Assembly: GCF_025449215.1 (NCBI RefSeq)
Contig: NZ_CP104900.1
Location: 2,852,001 to 2,916,000, forward strand
Direction: 5' to 3'
DNA from: Shewanella seohaensis
Lineage (GTDB): Bacteria; Pseudomonadota; Gammaproteobacteria; Enterobacterales; Shewanellaceae
DNA: 64,000 nt
Each line of letters starts with the position of its first letter. Position 1 is the stretch's first letter. Both the position numbers and the translations under genes were made by a program. Positions 9,463 through 19,508 of this stretch are shown here, piece after piece. The notes under the pieces are model-generated. The model was not told where the DNA came from and did no database searches. It saw only the letters and a list, made by a program, of their open reading frames with translations.

Positions 9463-12400
9463 TTATTGATTAGATTCACCAAATAAATCAGCTACATCTT
9501 GTTCAGTAATCGCTTCGTCATAGAACTTGATTTCATCTATTGCCCCTTTGAAAGGCGTATCCCAGAAGTTGACCCCGACCGCAAACTTAGTGGTCGGTAC
9601 TGAGAAGATGTTCGGGAAGTTCGCGCCGGTAAACTTCAATTCACCATTGATATAGACCTTCACATCGCCGCCATTCACAGTGTACGCTAGGTGCGTCCAT
9701 TGGGATTTTGGCATCACAAAACCAGTTCTACCGTCGTACCATGCTGTGCCTGACCATAACACCATGCGCTCATAATCATTTTGACCGCCTGGTAAAACGC
9801 TGGTCCAGCTAGAATCAGTCGCATAACCAAACAAGGCTGTAGTGTACTTATTCAGCTGCTCAGGGTTGAGCCACATTGACACTGAATAGGTGTAGTCTTT
9901 GATAAGGTTATTCGGCAATACAATACCAGAGGCACCATCAAAGACCGCCGCCTTGCCTACCGAGCCATCCACATAGCTGATTTTACCGCCTTCAACGCCA
10001 ATCAGGTTACCCACTACAGTGCCCGCACCGAAGTTAGCGGTACTGTCGTTAAGATTGTCTTCAAAGCTGTAGACTGCGACCGGTGTTGGCGGCGCCTTAG
10101 ACTTAACGGTGGCGGTGAAGACTTTCGTCTGCGTCGCTTGACCGAGTTTTAAGGTTGCCGTTAGGGTCACCACCTTATCGGTTTCCTCACGGCCAGGCTG
10201 ATTGACTGTGCCGCGGGTATCGATAATGGTTGGATCGGAAGAGACCCAAGTAATTGCCGAAGCATAAGGACCCGTTACTGGCAGTTCGATGTTTTCACGC
10301 ACCGCAGATAAGTCGCCTAGCTCCAGAATGGCCGTTGCTGAGGACAAGAGTTCACTGTCAGCTAACTTGTCGATATCGAGGGCTTTGACTTCTTCAGCCG
10401 TTAATGCTGCTTCATATACCTTCAGCTCATCGATAAGGCCGTTGTATGGCAGATCCCAGTAGTTAACACCAAGACCGAAAATACCCTGTGCACCCGTATA
10501 GTAGTTGGCAAGGTTACCGCTACTGAAGCGCTCAACCCCGTTGATAAAGACTTTAACGAGCCCTTTATTGACGGAGAACGCTAGATGCGACCAAGTGTTT
10601 TCAGCGATGCGCTCACCGGTGACACCATCAAACCAGGTCTCCAGCACTGAGCTGCCGCTGGTATCGATATTATGGCTCCAGAACATGGTATTACCGTCCC
10701 AGCCCTGTGGCAGCAAACTGACCCAAGTATTGGAGAACTTGCTACCATCTTCAGCGGTTTGCTCGTTAACTGCGCCGAAGAATGCCGTGGTAAATCCTGT
10801 GATAACCGCAGGACTTGCCCAAAAAGACACAGTGTACTCGTAGCTGGAGATAATGCCCGATGGCAGTAACACCCCGTGGGCACCATCTAATGATAGGGCT
10901 TGTCCTTCAAAGCCTGTGGCGTAGCCAATGGCATCACCTGCTTTGTAGATCCTATCGCCAGTGGGTTGACCATCACCAAATAAGCCCAAGGAATCCTTGA
11001 GGTTATTCTCGAAGCTGTACTGGGCAATACGGTTATAGGTTTTACGGGCAAATACGGTGATTTGGAAGGTTTTAGTCACCTTCTTACCATTGACCATGAT
11101 CGTCGCGGTTAAGGTCACGACCTTATCGCCCTCGCCCACGTTGGGTCGGATAATGGTGCCATCGGCACGGATCACTGACTCGTCGCTCGATTGCCACTCG
11201 ATAGTTGATCCACGGGTACCTTTTGTCGGTAAGGCGATTTTACCTTCGGTAGCTTCGGTCGGCAGGCTAATGCCGTTTGCCGATGCCGTTAAAATTTCCT
11301 CAGTGGTTTTATCGGTGAGCTTCACGCCCCAAATACTCACCCCATCATTAGAAATGGCGCTAAATGTCGGCATGAGTTTGTTTTGCTCAGGATCCCATTG
11401 CCAAGCGAGTACGCCTTCAAAAGTGCCTAAATTGTCTAGCATTAAGGTGATTTGGTTGTCATCGCCCTGTTGGTATGTACCAGTCACATCGCCAGAAACA
11501 CTGCCTTTATTGGTCCAAGTACGGGATAACTTAATGTGCAGGGAGGTGTGCGCCGCCGTATTGATATCTTTTGCGTGATTAATGAATTGATAATCACCAG
11601 TGACATCGATTTCATCGACAATGTTATCGCCGTTGATCGGCGCATAACGCTGTGGTGAGGCAACTAACCAACCATCGCTGTTGAGAAATAGCTCATGCAC
11701 GCGCACGCTGTGACCTTCGCCGGTATCGGGGAAGCGCGTATGGAATACTAAGAAGTATTTGCCCGTTTGTGCATCATAAAAAGCGGAGTTGTGGCCGGGT
11801 GACAGGTAACCGTGATCATGACCCACATCGCCCGGGTGGGCCACAAATTGGAAACCGCCCATCAGTTTAACGCCATAGTCGGCGATATTGCCTGCGGCTG
11901 TTGCGCCAATCATGTCCAGACCCGCAGCATCGACATAGGGACCGTTAGGATTTTTAGAGCGAGAGATACGAATGTTGTAACCGTCTTTTTGGGCGAAGCC
12001 ACCAAAGGAGGTAAACATATAATAGTATTCGGATTCAGGGCTATAGATAACATAAGACCCTTCAATCGCACTGTAGTTGCCGCCCATGATCTTAGTGCCA
12101 TAGCCCTGATCCGCTAACGGTTTACCCGTTGCTGGATCTAACTGCATCACCCAGATCCCGCCGGAATAGGAACCATAGGTCATCCATAGACCGCCATCTT
12201 TATCGTAAAACACGGCTGGATCGATAGCGTTAGGGTCGACAAAACCATTGTAGTTTTGACCATTGGCACCGGGGTTTTCGGCTCCAACCTGTCCAGACTT
12301 TAAGATCAAGCCTTGGTTAACATAGGGACCGAGAATATTGTCCGAGATGGCCATCCCCAAATAGGAGCGCGATACGCAATCAATCTTATCGGGGCCGCCA

Positions 12401-12828
12401 CAGAAGTCGTAATAGAAATGGTACTTACCGTCGGCAAGCTTTATCACATCCGGTGCCCACGAACCAACAAAGCCGCCCGTCCATGCTGTGCCTTCCGCGA
12501 TTTCTGACTCATAGGTATTAAACAGGCTGCTCTTTGCTGCACCATCAGAGGCAATTTGTGTCCAGTTCATCAAGTCTGTAGAACTGGCCACCGCCAAATG
12601 TGAGCCGAAAACATAATAGGTACCATCGGTATCTTTAATGATGGAAGGATCATGAACTACTGCATTTTTGTAGCTCACCTCACCTGCAATTGTTGGATCT
12701 GCCGATGTCACAGGGGCTGGAGGGGTAAAGGTATTTGTGTCGTTCGCACTGTAGCTGCTGTCGTCCCCACCACAGGAGGCTAGTGCCATGATCAAGCTTG
12801 CTGACACGAATGAGCGTTTAAGCACCAT
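9463..12828 (-). CDS. Surface lipoprotein endo-alpha-1,5-L-arabinanase (GH43 with two LamG domains)
   Basis: 1121-residue lipoprotein; the lipobox ...LASC at residues 16-19 is followed by GGDDSS, so the enzyme is probably tethered to the outer membrane. Residues about 50-400 form a GH43 five-bladed propeller with VHDPSII (general base Asp), AIDPAVFYD (pKa-tuning Asp) and AIEGSYVIY (acid Glu). An arabinanase C-terminal beta domain follows. Then come two repeats, each with an atrophied bacterial Ig segment (ITWVSSDPTI-like) and a LamG jelly roll (YSFENNLKDS... and YSFEDNLNDS...), probably for glycan binding. It is divergent from the TonB receptor gene and has an AraR-type site 68 bases upstream. 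Confidence 0.9.
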   Translation of the reverse strand: MVLKRSFVSASLIMALASCGGDDSSYSANDTNTFTPPAPVTSADPTIAGEVSYKNAVVHDPSIIKDTDGTYYVFGSHLAVASSTDLMNWTQIASDGAAKSSLFNTYESEIAEGTAWTGGFVGSWAPDVIKLADGKYHFYYDFCGGPDKIDCVSRSYLGMAISDNILGPYVNQGLILKSGQVGAENPGANGQNYNGFVDPNAIDPAVFYDKDGGLWMTYGSYSGGIWVMQLDPATGKPLADQGYGTKIMGGNYSAIEGSYVIYSPESEYYYMFTSFGGFAQKDGYNIRISRSKNPNGPYVDAAGLDMIGATAAGNIADYGVKLMGGFQFVAHPGDVGHDHGYLSPGHNSAFYDAQTGKYFLVFHTRFPDTGEGHSVRVHELFLNSDGWLVASPQRYAPINGDNIVDEIDVTGDYQFINHAKDINTAAHTSLHIKLSRTWTNKGSVSGDVTGTYQQGDDNQITLMLDNLGTFEGVLAWQWDPEQNKLMPTFSAISNDGVSIWGVKLTDKTTEEILTASANGISLPTEATEGKIALPTKGTRGSTIEWQSSDESVIRADGTIIRPNVGEGDKVVTLTATIMVNGKKVTKTFQITVFARKTYNRIAQYSFENNLKDSLGLFGDGQPTGDRIYKAGDAIGYATGFEGQALSLDGAHGVLLPSGIISSYEYTVSFWASPAVITGFTTAFFGAVNEQTAEDGSKFSNTWVSLLPQGWDGNTMFWSHNIDTSGSSVLETWFDGVTGERIAENTWSHLAFSVNKGLVKVFINGVERFSSGNLANYYTGAQGIFGLGVNYWDLPYNGLIDELKVYEAALTAEEVKALDIDKLADSELLSSATAILELGDLSAVRENIELPVTGPYASAITWVSSDPTIIDTRGTVNQPGREETDKVVTLTATLKLGQATQTKVFTATVKSKAPPTPVAVYSFEDNLNDSTANFGAGTVVGNLIGVEGGKISYVDGSVGKAAVFDGASGIVLPNNLIKDYTYSVSMWLNPEQLNKYTTALFGYATDSSWTSVLPGGQNDYERMVLWSGTAWYDGRTGFVMPKSQWTHLAYTVNGGDVKVYINGELKFTGANFPNIFSVPTTKFAVGVNFWDTPFKGAIDEIKFYDEAITEQDVADLFGESNQ

Positions 12829-12895
12829 GAGCGTCGTTCCTTTTATTGTTGTGTTTGATAATTAGGTTAGCGTGTATCAATGTATCAAATGTAAA

Positions 12896-12912
12896 AGTAA
12901 TACAATACTACT
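12896..12912. promoter_or_regulatory. AraR-type operator upstream of arabinanase
   Basis: AGTAATACAATACTACT, a full match to the RGTAnTACWATAnTACY pattern that also appears at araB and at the arabonate dehydratase promoter. It lies 68 bases before the arabinanase start. Confidence 0.7.
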
Positions 12913-13173
12913 GTAACACTAAAGTTACATTAGCATTCTGGGGATAGAAGTAAATATCTTGTGACAGAGATTTGTGAGATTTTGCAAAACATTTGACGTT
13001 AAGGTCAGCTTGCTGGGTCTGTTGTGCCTATTCAATTCAGGTCGTGTTTTCACCACTAAACCATCATTATTTTCAATTAATTCATTTTATTTCATATGGA
13101 TAAATGTGATTCATCCCATTTTACGCATTTTAACGAAATGTGATCTTGCTTTCCTATTGCGTCAAACAGTGAG

Positions 13174-13202
13174 TTGACATGTAAATAGTCATACAATATG
13201 AT
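13174..13202 (+). promoter_or_regulatory. Sigma70 promoter of the TonB receptor gene
   Basis: TTGACA (13174-13179), a 17-base spacer and TATGAT (13197-13202). The AraR-type site at 13187-13203 covers the spacer and the -10 element, which fits repression by blocking polymerase. Confidence 0.7.
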
Positions 13203-13203
13203 T
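13187..13203. promoter_or_regulatory. AraR-type operator over the TonB receptor promoter
   Basis: AGTCATACAATATGATT differs from an araB upstream site (AGTAATACAATATGATT) by one base, and the identity extends into flanking bases. Its core TCATA-CAA-TATGA is palindromic. It is a weaker match to the RGTAnTACWATAnTACY pattern on its right side. Confidence 0.65.
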
Positions 13204-13415
13204 TTAACAGTTATGATAAATTCTTAACCTCGCCCGTTGGAGCGTAATTGACTTAACGCGGCGCACTATACGCTACAAAATAGGCTACAAAATTCTAAAT
13301 TTTCAGGGACACTGTGGGGATGTCCGTGACTCTGAAGTGGAATAAAAAAGACCGGGACGTCAGATGGTGTCTTAGGCTACCGGGTCAAATAATAAAACTA
13401 CCGGAGATTAACTAG

Positions 13416-16226
13416 ATGTTTAAACAGACTTATTTGGCAAGTGCTATTCTGCTTGCTCTTGCTAGTCAAGCGACGTATGCGGCAGAAGCTGAAGCGACAC
13501 AATCGCCTCAGGCAGAAGAAACGGCACAGCCCTCTTCTGGCGGCAAAGCGCAAAATAATAATGAAGAGATGGAGATCATACAGGTTCAGGGGATCCGCGG
13601 TAGTTTAAATAAAGCGGTAGAACTTAAACGTCAAAACATTCAAGTTGTCGATGCCATCGTTGCCGAAGATATTGGCAAATTTCCAGATAATAACGTGGTT
13701 GAAGCCTTACAACGGGTAACCGGTGTTCAAGTGACTGACCGCGCGTCTGGTGAGGCGAATGTTGTCAGTATTCGTGGTTTAACGGATGTGACGACCACAG
13801 TGAACGGCCGCCAAATCTTCACCGCAACGGGCCGCTCAGTTGCTATCGCCGATATTCCCGCTGCACTGCTTGGCAGTGTTGAAGTCTTTAAAACCCGTTC
13901 TTCTTCTCAAGTGGCCAGCGGTATTGCGGGTCAAATTGATATCCGCACCCATAAGCCTTTCGATTTTGAAGACAGTAAAGTCTCAGTTGCTGCTAAAGGC
14001 ATCTATTCAGACCAACCCGATACTATCGACCCTAATTTCAGTGCATTAGCAAGTAACCGTTGGGATACCAGTATTGGTGAAGTGGGCGCTTTAGTTAACG
14101 TGTCTTATATCCGCACTAACTATAAAGATGAAAGTGTGTCACCTGGTGCATCCTTCCCCTACTTTGTTGAAGATGGTACTCGCATTACCAGTGGTTGGAA
14201 CGTGGGTTCTGCCCATGGTATCGATACCAGCGCTGGCGCCACCATCGATGGCAAAGAATATCTACTGGCTCGCGATGCGATGTTTGGCAACATTCTCGAG
14301 GGCGAGCGTGAACGTCCTGCGTTTAATATCTCATTGCAATGGGCGCCAAATGATACCTCTGAATACACCTTCGAAGCCTTCTACAATGGTTATCGCAATG
14401 AAAGCTTTAACTCTATGCTGTTCAGTACCGTCGATTCTGCTGCCAATTGGCAACAAGTGATCCAGGATGGGATTGAAGTGTACGATGGCACCAATGTGGT
14501 GAAATCGCGCACCGCATACAATGCTTACAACTTCAGCAGTGGCGATCACTCCAAAGCCAGTACCGATAGTTATGTCTTCGCCTTAGGGGGTAAATGGGAC
14601 ATTACCGACGAGTTCCAATTAAAGTCGGAAGTCGTTTATCAGCAGAGTACCTATGAGAATGAATTTGCCGCAATGCGCGGTCAAACTACTGTTTACGGTG
14701 TCGCGATTGATGCTAATGCCGACGATGGTATCCCTAGCTGGAACTATTTAGATAATCCAGATACTGCGCTGGATGAGTCTGACTTAACTAACCCAGCCCT
14801 GTGGGAAACGGCAGATTTCTATGACAACGGTAGTAAAGATGAGGGTGATTCGTTGTCTTGGACAATGGATGGCAGCTTGTATGTGGATTATGCCATTTTC
14901 ACTAAGGTGCAATTTGGCGCACGTTATGAAAAACGTAACGCTACTAACTCAAATCGCACGGCAAGCGGCGCGAAAAATATCGCTTATGCAGATTTAGATC
15001 CTTCCATGTATCTGGTGACGTCGGGCTTCTTTGAAGGTCGCGCGAATGTGCCAGATTCATGGGCGGTGATTAACGGTTACAACCTGTATAAAAATCGCAG
15101 TCAATTTGAGTCTCTCTGGGGCTTTGAACAAAGCAGCCTAGTCCTGCAAAAAACCTTCGATATTTCAGAACAAGCTTGGGCTGGCTACCTGATGGCTGAC
15201 TTTGATACTGAAGTTTTTGGTAAGCGTTTAGATGGTCAAGTGGGCGTTCGTTACGAAGGCACTAAAGCGGATATGGACTTCTTTGACAATAAAGCCAAAG
15301 ATGAAAACGACAATCTCTATACCGCCGTGAGCAGCGATACTACCGATACCTCTAAAGTGTTGCCTAGTTTTGTGATGCGTTATTGGTTAATGGATGATTT
15401 TGTTGCGCGTTTCGCCTACACCGAAACCATTCGCCAACCCGCCTTTGCGGATTTGAACTCTTTCACTTACTACACACCGGATTTGACCCAAGTAGGTTTC
15501 GGTTCGGCCAGTGGTGGTAACCCTGATTTAGAGCCTGTCACCTCTAAAAACTATGACTTCACCCTCGAATACTATTTTGGTAATGGCAATTCGATTTACG
15601 GTACTTACTTCAGCCGTGATATTGAAGGTTTAGTCTACAGTTCATTAACCAGAACCCTGTATGACTACGATGGTGATGGTATCGAGGAAGCCTATATTCT
15701 GAACCGTCCTGGTAACACCTCAAACGGTAAGTTAACGGGCTTTGAATTAGGTGCAGTGTACTTCCCTGAAGGATTACCAAGCTGGTTAGACGGTGTCGGT
15801 ACTCAGCTTAGTGCGACACTGCTGGATTCGTCGCAGGATATTCCAGAGTTCGATAGCGCTACAGGTGAGCAAATTGGCTTTACGACCCGCGATATGTTTG
15901 GGGTATCCGATGAGTCTTACAGTGCAGTGTTGATTTACGATAAGGATTTCTTCAGCGCGCGTATGTCTTATACCTGGCGTAGTGAGTTCTTAAACTCCTA
16001 TGATGCGGCGTTCTTTGCTATGCCTCGCGGTATCTATCGTAAGCCTGAGCAGTCATTGGACTTCCAGTTAAGCTACAACATCAGCGATGACTTAGTCGTG
16101 AGCTTCGATGCGACTAACCTGCTGGACGATGTGTATCAGGAATACTATGAGGATTCGACCCTATTTAACCGTACGAACAATATCTTCACTCGTACCTTTG
16201 CTCTGGGCGTTCGTTACTCCTTCTAA
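13416..16226 (+). CDS. TonB-dependent receptor, probable arabinan oligosaccharide uptake
   Basis: 936-residue outer-membrane receptor. It has a signal peptide ending near ATYAAEA, then a TonB-box-like region (EIIQVQGIRG), a plug domain (DIGKFPDNNVVEALQRVTGVQVTDR, SIRGLTDVTTTVNGRQ) and a 22-strand barrel ending in the aromatic F of GVRYSF. This plug type is common in Shewanella and Xanthomonas carbohydrate receptors. The gene is divergent from a secreted arabinanase and shares an operator pattern with araB, so arabinan oligomers are the likely cargo. A good terminator follows. Confidence 0.9.
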   Translation: MFKQTYLASAILLALASQATYAAEAEATQSPQAEETAQPSSGGKAQNNNEEMEIIQVQGIRGSLNKAVELKRQNIQVVDAIVAEDIGKFPDNNVVEALQRVTGVQVTDRASGEANVVSIRGLTDVTTTVNGRQIFTATGRSVAIADIPAALLGSVEVFKTRSSSQVASGIAGQIDIRTHKPFDFEDSKVSVAAKGIYSDQPDTIDPNFSALASNRWDTSIGEVGALVNVSYIRTNYKDESVSPGASFPYFVEDGTRITSGWNVGSAHGIDTSAGATIDGKEYLLARDAMFGNILEGERERPAFNISLQWAPNDTSEYTFEAFYNGYRNESFNSMLFSTVDSAANWQQVIQDGIEVYDGTNVVKSRTAYNAYNFSSGDHSKASTDSYVFALGGKWDITDEFQLKSEVVYQQSTYENEFAAMRGQTTVYGVAIDANADDGIPSWNYLDNPDTALDESDLTNPALWETADFYDNGSKDEGDSLSWTMDGSLYVDYAIFTKVQFGARYEKRNATNSNRTASGAKNIAYADLDPSMYLVTSGFFEGRANVPDSWAVINGYNLYKNRSQFESLWGFEQSSLVLQKTFDISEQAWAGYLMADFDTEVFGKRLDGQVGVRYEGTKADMDFFDNKAKDENDNLYTAVSSDTTDTSKVLPSFVMRYWLMDDFVARFAYTETIRQPAFADLNSFTYYTPDLTQVGFGSASGGNPDLEPVTSKNYDFTLEYYFGNGNSIYGTYFSRDIEGLVYSSLTRTLYDYDGDGIEEAYILNRPGNTSNGKLTGFELGAVYFPEGLPSWLDGVGTQLSATLLDSSQDIPEFDSATGEQIGFTTRDMFGVSDESYSAVLIYDKDFFSARMSYTWRSEFLNSYDAAFFAMPRGIYRKPEQSLDFQLSYNISDDLVVSFDATNLLDDVYQEYYEDSTLFNRTNNIFTRTFALGVRYSF

Positions 16227-16248
16227 TTGACCACTGTTGTGTAAACCG

Positions 16249-16279
16249 AAAAAGCTAATCCTGTGGATTAGCTTTTTTT
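16249..16279 (+). terminator. Terminator of the TonB receptor gene
   Basis: AAAGCTAATCC/GGATTAGCTTT stem, TGT loop, then a T-run, 23 bases past the stop. Confidence 0.85.
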
Positions 16280-16400
16280 ATGCATTTATTTTAAATGCAT
16301 AGCAAAAGCCGTAGCCGCGCTTACGTACTTGCTGGCCATCAAACTGCTTTTGTCTCTGGGCAAGCTTTGTTAGTTTAAGGATCCCACTCTTCCTCGAATA

Positions 16401-17162
16401 TTGACTATGTATACCGCTTGGTTCGACTTTACGCTGATCCCTATCGATATATTCACGCTGTTAACCTTAGCCTCGGCCTTTACTGCATTTTTTACCGCCT
16501 GCTTCGGGATTGGTGGTGGCGTAATGTTATTAGGCGTGATGGCGCAAGTCCTTCCGCCTCAAGTGATAATTCCCCTCCATGGCGTGGTGCAATTGGGCTC
16601 GAATCTGGGCCGCGCCCTATTAGGTTGGCAGCATGTGCAGTGGTGGCTTATCAGTCGTTTCTTACCCGGCGCGCTCGTTGGCGCCGCCTTGGGGAGCTTA
16701 GTGTTAGTCGCATTGCCGCCAAAGGTCATGTACCTCACCATCGCCTTGTTTATTTTGTATTCCTGCTGGGGACCGAAAATCCCCCGTGTGGTGCTGGGAA
16801 CAGCCGGGACGATAATCGCTGGTGCGTTAACTACCCTTATTTCGTTATTTGTCGGCGCGACAGGTCCCTTAGTGGCGGCCTTTATCAAACAATTAGACGT
16901 TGACCGTTTTCGCACTGTCGCGACCTTTGCGATGGCGATGTCGCTGCAACATGGCGTCAAAATTATCGTTTTTGAAGGACTGGATATTCCTATCCTGCCC
17001 TGGTGGCCGCTGCTAGTTTGCATGATTTTAAGCGGCGCCTTGGGAACCTGGCTTGGCTTTAAGATGTTAGCGCGGGTGACGGATAAACATTTCGGCGTCG
17101 CCTTTAATTGGGTGTTGACACTGCTGGCGATACGTTTATTGTGGCAGGCCTTAGTGGGATAA
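16401..17162 (+). CDS. TSUP-family (TauE/SafE) membrane transporter
   Basis: 253-residue inner-membrane protein of the sulfite exporter TauE/SafE family. Hydrophobic segments cover most of the length, and the family's glycine-rich first-helix motif is seen as CFGIGGGVMLLG near residues 34-45, with a second-half counterpart around LISLFVGATGPLVAAFIKQ. Substrates of this family are usually sulfonates, sulfite or organic anions; none can be assigned here. It lies inside the arabinan locus but its sequence gives no link to arabinose. An alternative start is the ATG at 16407. Confidence 0.85.
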   Translation: MTMYTAWFDFTLIPIDIFTLLTLASAFTAFFTACFGIGGGVMLLGVMAQVLPPQVIIPLHGVVQLGSNLGRALLGWQHVQWWLISRFLPGALVGAALGSLVLVALPPKVMYLTIALFILYSCWGPKIPRVVLGTAGTIIAGALTTLISLFVGATGPLVAAFIKQLDVDRFRTVATFAMAMSLQHGVKIIVFEGLDIPILPWWPLLVCMILSGALGTWLGFKMLARVTDKHFGVAFNWVLTLLAIRLLWQALVG

Positions 17163-17185
17163 AACTTGGGATAAGTGAGCCTGAA

Positions 17186-17223
17186 TAAAAAAGAGCAGCA
17201 GCTGCATACACAACTACTGCTCT
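17186..17223 (-). terminator. Possible minus-strand terminator
   Basis: AGAGCAG/CTGCTCT arms around an 18-base loop with an A-run on the plus strand side (T on the minus transcript). It could end transcription arriving from the GH43 genes on the right. Confidence 0.4.
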
Positions 17224-17298
17224 GGTGCCGAGCAAACAAGGCTCAACCAAGATGCCGTTAAGCGACCTCAACTTAAACGACATTACAAGCACGCGTTT

Positions 17299-17561
17299 AT
17301 ACCCAAGCTACCTGAAGATACGAGTTTCAGAGCGCCTAGGGCGCTTCAATTCAAGGCGCATCGATGAAAAAATGTCGACCACCTTTTGAATTGATGTAAC
17401 ACAGAAGTGGAGTGCCCTAGGCGCTCCGTCCCGGCGGGTTTTAACGTACTTTATGCTGTGTTGGTTATTTTTAACTTAGCTCACTAGGTTCTCAAATAAC
17501 CGCCTTGCCTAAAGTGCGTTAAACTCCCGCTGAATCCTACATCTTCAGGTTGTTTGGGTAT
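17299..17561. mobile_element. MITE-like non-coding element with terminal inverted repeats
   Basis: A 263-base segment whose ends are imperfect inverted repeats: ATACCCAAGCTACCTGAAGA on the left and, read on the other strand, ATACCCAAACAACCTGAAGA on the right. A nested inverted repeat around GCGCCTAGGGC (about 17331-17346) and GCCCTAGGCGC (about 17411-17424) lies inside. No coding frame is seen. I recognise the ATACCCAA...CCTGAAGAT ends as a recurrent Shewanella interspersed repeat; copy number needs a genome search. Confidence 0.65.
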
Positions 17562-17602
17562 TACCACCGCCGTGGTGATGCTCAGTTATTTAGAGGGATG
17601 AA

Positions 17603-19506
17603 TTATTTCACCTCTCTAAAATAGAACTGTTGTGAAATGGTGTTTTTCCACACGTCTTCCACTATATTATCGCCATTGGCATAGGAGCCATTGGCCACTT
17701 TCATAGACGAACCGCCCTTGCGTGACACTAGCCTTAATGAGCCATTTGGCATTAATTCGCTACGGAACTCGCTGTCGATTGCATTACACGCCCCTAGCTC
17801 CAGATTACCTTCGTTGGTCACAAGGCATTGTTGCGCCTTGTTGTTTGAAAGTTGGATGGATTGCAGATGGTAAAATCCATCGGTTGTCGGCATTGCTTGC
17901 CACTGCTGACAGGCATCGCCGGTGTATTCAAACTGAGCCACATTGGCATTAGGTTTAAGCTGACATTGTTCGGCGCTGACCACTCGGCCGCTATGGGCGT
18001 TGACTATGGCAAATGTTGAGACAGGCTCAATCCGCCAATCGGTGCATTCACTGACACGGTTTTCCCCGCAATCACCTCTGCGCCGGCCTTTTTACTGCAG
18101 TTTTTCGCCTGCAGATTGCCGATAGAGCGATCGTTTGCGAAACGGAACCAGCCTTCACGGGTCGAATCCACCGACCAACGCTGACAACGGGAAGCGACCC
18201 AAGGCGCAGTATTCAGTGCCGTTGAAGACTCATCTTGGCACTGAGCCTGAGTTAAAAAGGTTCCCTGACCCACATTAGCAAAGCGATACAGACCATCGTT
18301 ACTCGGATCAATTACCCATTGGCTGTTGTCATCTTCGCACTTACCGACACTGACCTGGCCCTTGGCATTGGTCACTAGGCATTGACCTACCTCACGATTC
18401 ACGATGCGGTATTTTACACCTTCCACTTGAGTGGTTATCGGGCCAAACTCGCCACTAGGGACAGGCAATTGCTTTTTATCCGCCATCGGTTCGCCAAATT
18501 TAGGCAAGCCTTTGTTATCCCAAGTAAAGGGTTGAGCACGTGCCGCTCGGGTACCACTACAGCCATCGGAGGCCGAGGAGTTGCCATGGTAAATGAGCCA
18601 ATCTTCTTTCCCATCGGGAGACTTGAAGAAACCATGATGGCCAGGGCCATAGACGCCATTGGCTTTGCTAAAGAAAGGCTTGTCGTACTTAGTCCATGCG
18701 GCAGGATCCATAGGATCGTCACCTGTGAGTTCAACCACGGCCAAGGAATAATCCTCAGTGTTACAAAAGCTTGCCGAGTGAACTAAGAAGGTTCTGCCCT
18801 CATGCTGGATGATTTCAGGGCCTTCGTTGACGTTTAAGCCTGATTTTTCCCAGTCGTGAATGGGCGCAGTGATCACCTTATGTTCGCCCTCGACGGTCCA
18901 AGGATTGCTCATCTTGGCAATCAAGTTGACTTGATCTTGGCCATGCCATTCGGACCAGAGGAAATATAACTGGCCTTTATACTCCAAATAGCTGCCGTCG
19001 ATATTCCAGTGGTCGGGCATTGGCGTGCCCTTAAACTTGTATGGCCCCATAGGGTCACTGCCTTCACTCTCGAGGATATGGTTACGCTGGCCATCGAAGT
19101 TTTCAGCCACGCCCGAGGTGTAAATCACATACCAACGTAATCCCCCTGCAGTTTGCAGAGGGTGGAATTCGAATGCCCAAAAATTACAGCAGTTGGATTT
19201 ATCGGTACCGCTCCAAATATTGTGGGCCGGCGCATCGGCAAGCCCTGCAATGGTGGGCGATTTACGCATCACCAGCTCAGAGGTCCACGTGGTGGTCGTT
19301 AGGTAATAGTTACCATTGTGGTATTCGAGCCAAGGATCGGCCCCATTTCGAAATAACGGATTCGCAAAGGTCGCTGCGGTAATGCGGTTTTCATCCGCGC
19401 CCTTCGCACTCTCTGCTGCATGTAGGTTACCTGCCCACAAGCAGGTCGCACTAAGTCCCATGGCCAGCGCAAGCGTAGCCATTCGTTTGTTGATTGTATG
19501 AGTCAT
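17603..19506 (-). CDS. Secreted GH43 arabinofuranosidase/arabinanase with ricin-like domains; frame broken near 18032
   Basis: The first open frame (18004-19506) starts with a signal peptide ending near LHAAES, then a GH43 propeller with NGADPWLEY, NIDGSYLEY and LNVNEGPEIIQ holding the three catalytic carboxylates. From residue about 350 it becomes a ricin B-like region rich in QCLV, QWVID and CQRWSV motifs. The frame stops at 18004, but another frame continues the lectin (IEPVSTFAIVNAHSGRVV..., CQQWQA, QCLVTNEG) to 17603. Restoring one G near 18032 gives about 634 continuous residues. It follows the Arb43A-like gene by 2 bases, so the two are one operon. Confidence 0.85.
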
Positions 19507-19508
19507 TA

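Larger units (their letters stand above)
12829..13415. other. Divergent promoter region, arabinanase/TonB receptor
   Basis: 587 bases with one AraR-type operator near each gene and a near-consensus sigma70 promoter for the receptor. The receptor message would have a leader of about 205 bases. I see no convincing gene; the open frame at 12974-13177 has no domain or binding site. Confidence 0.7.

Noticed and set aside
12974..13177. Open frame of 67 codons in the arabinanase/TonB receptor promoter region
   Set aside because: It ends inside the -35 element of a strong promoter and is hydrophobic only by AT-rich composition.
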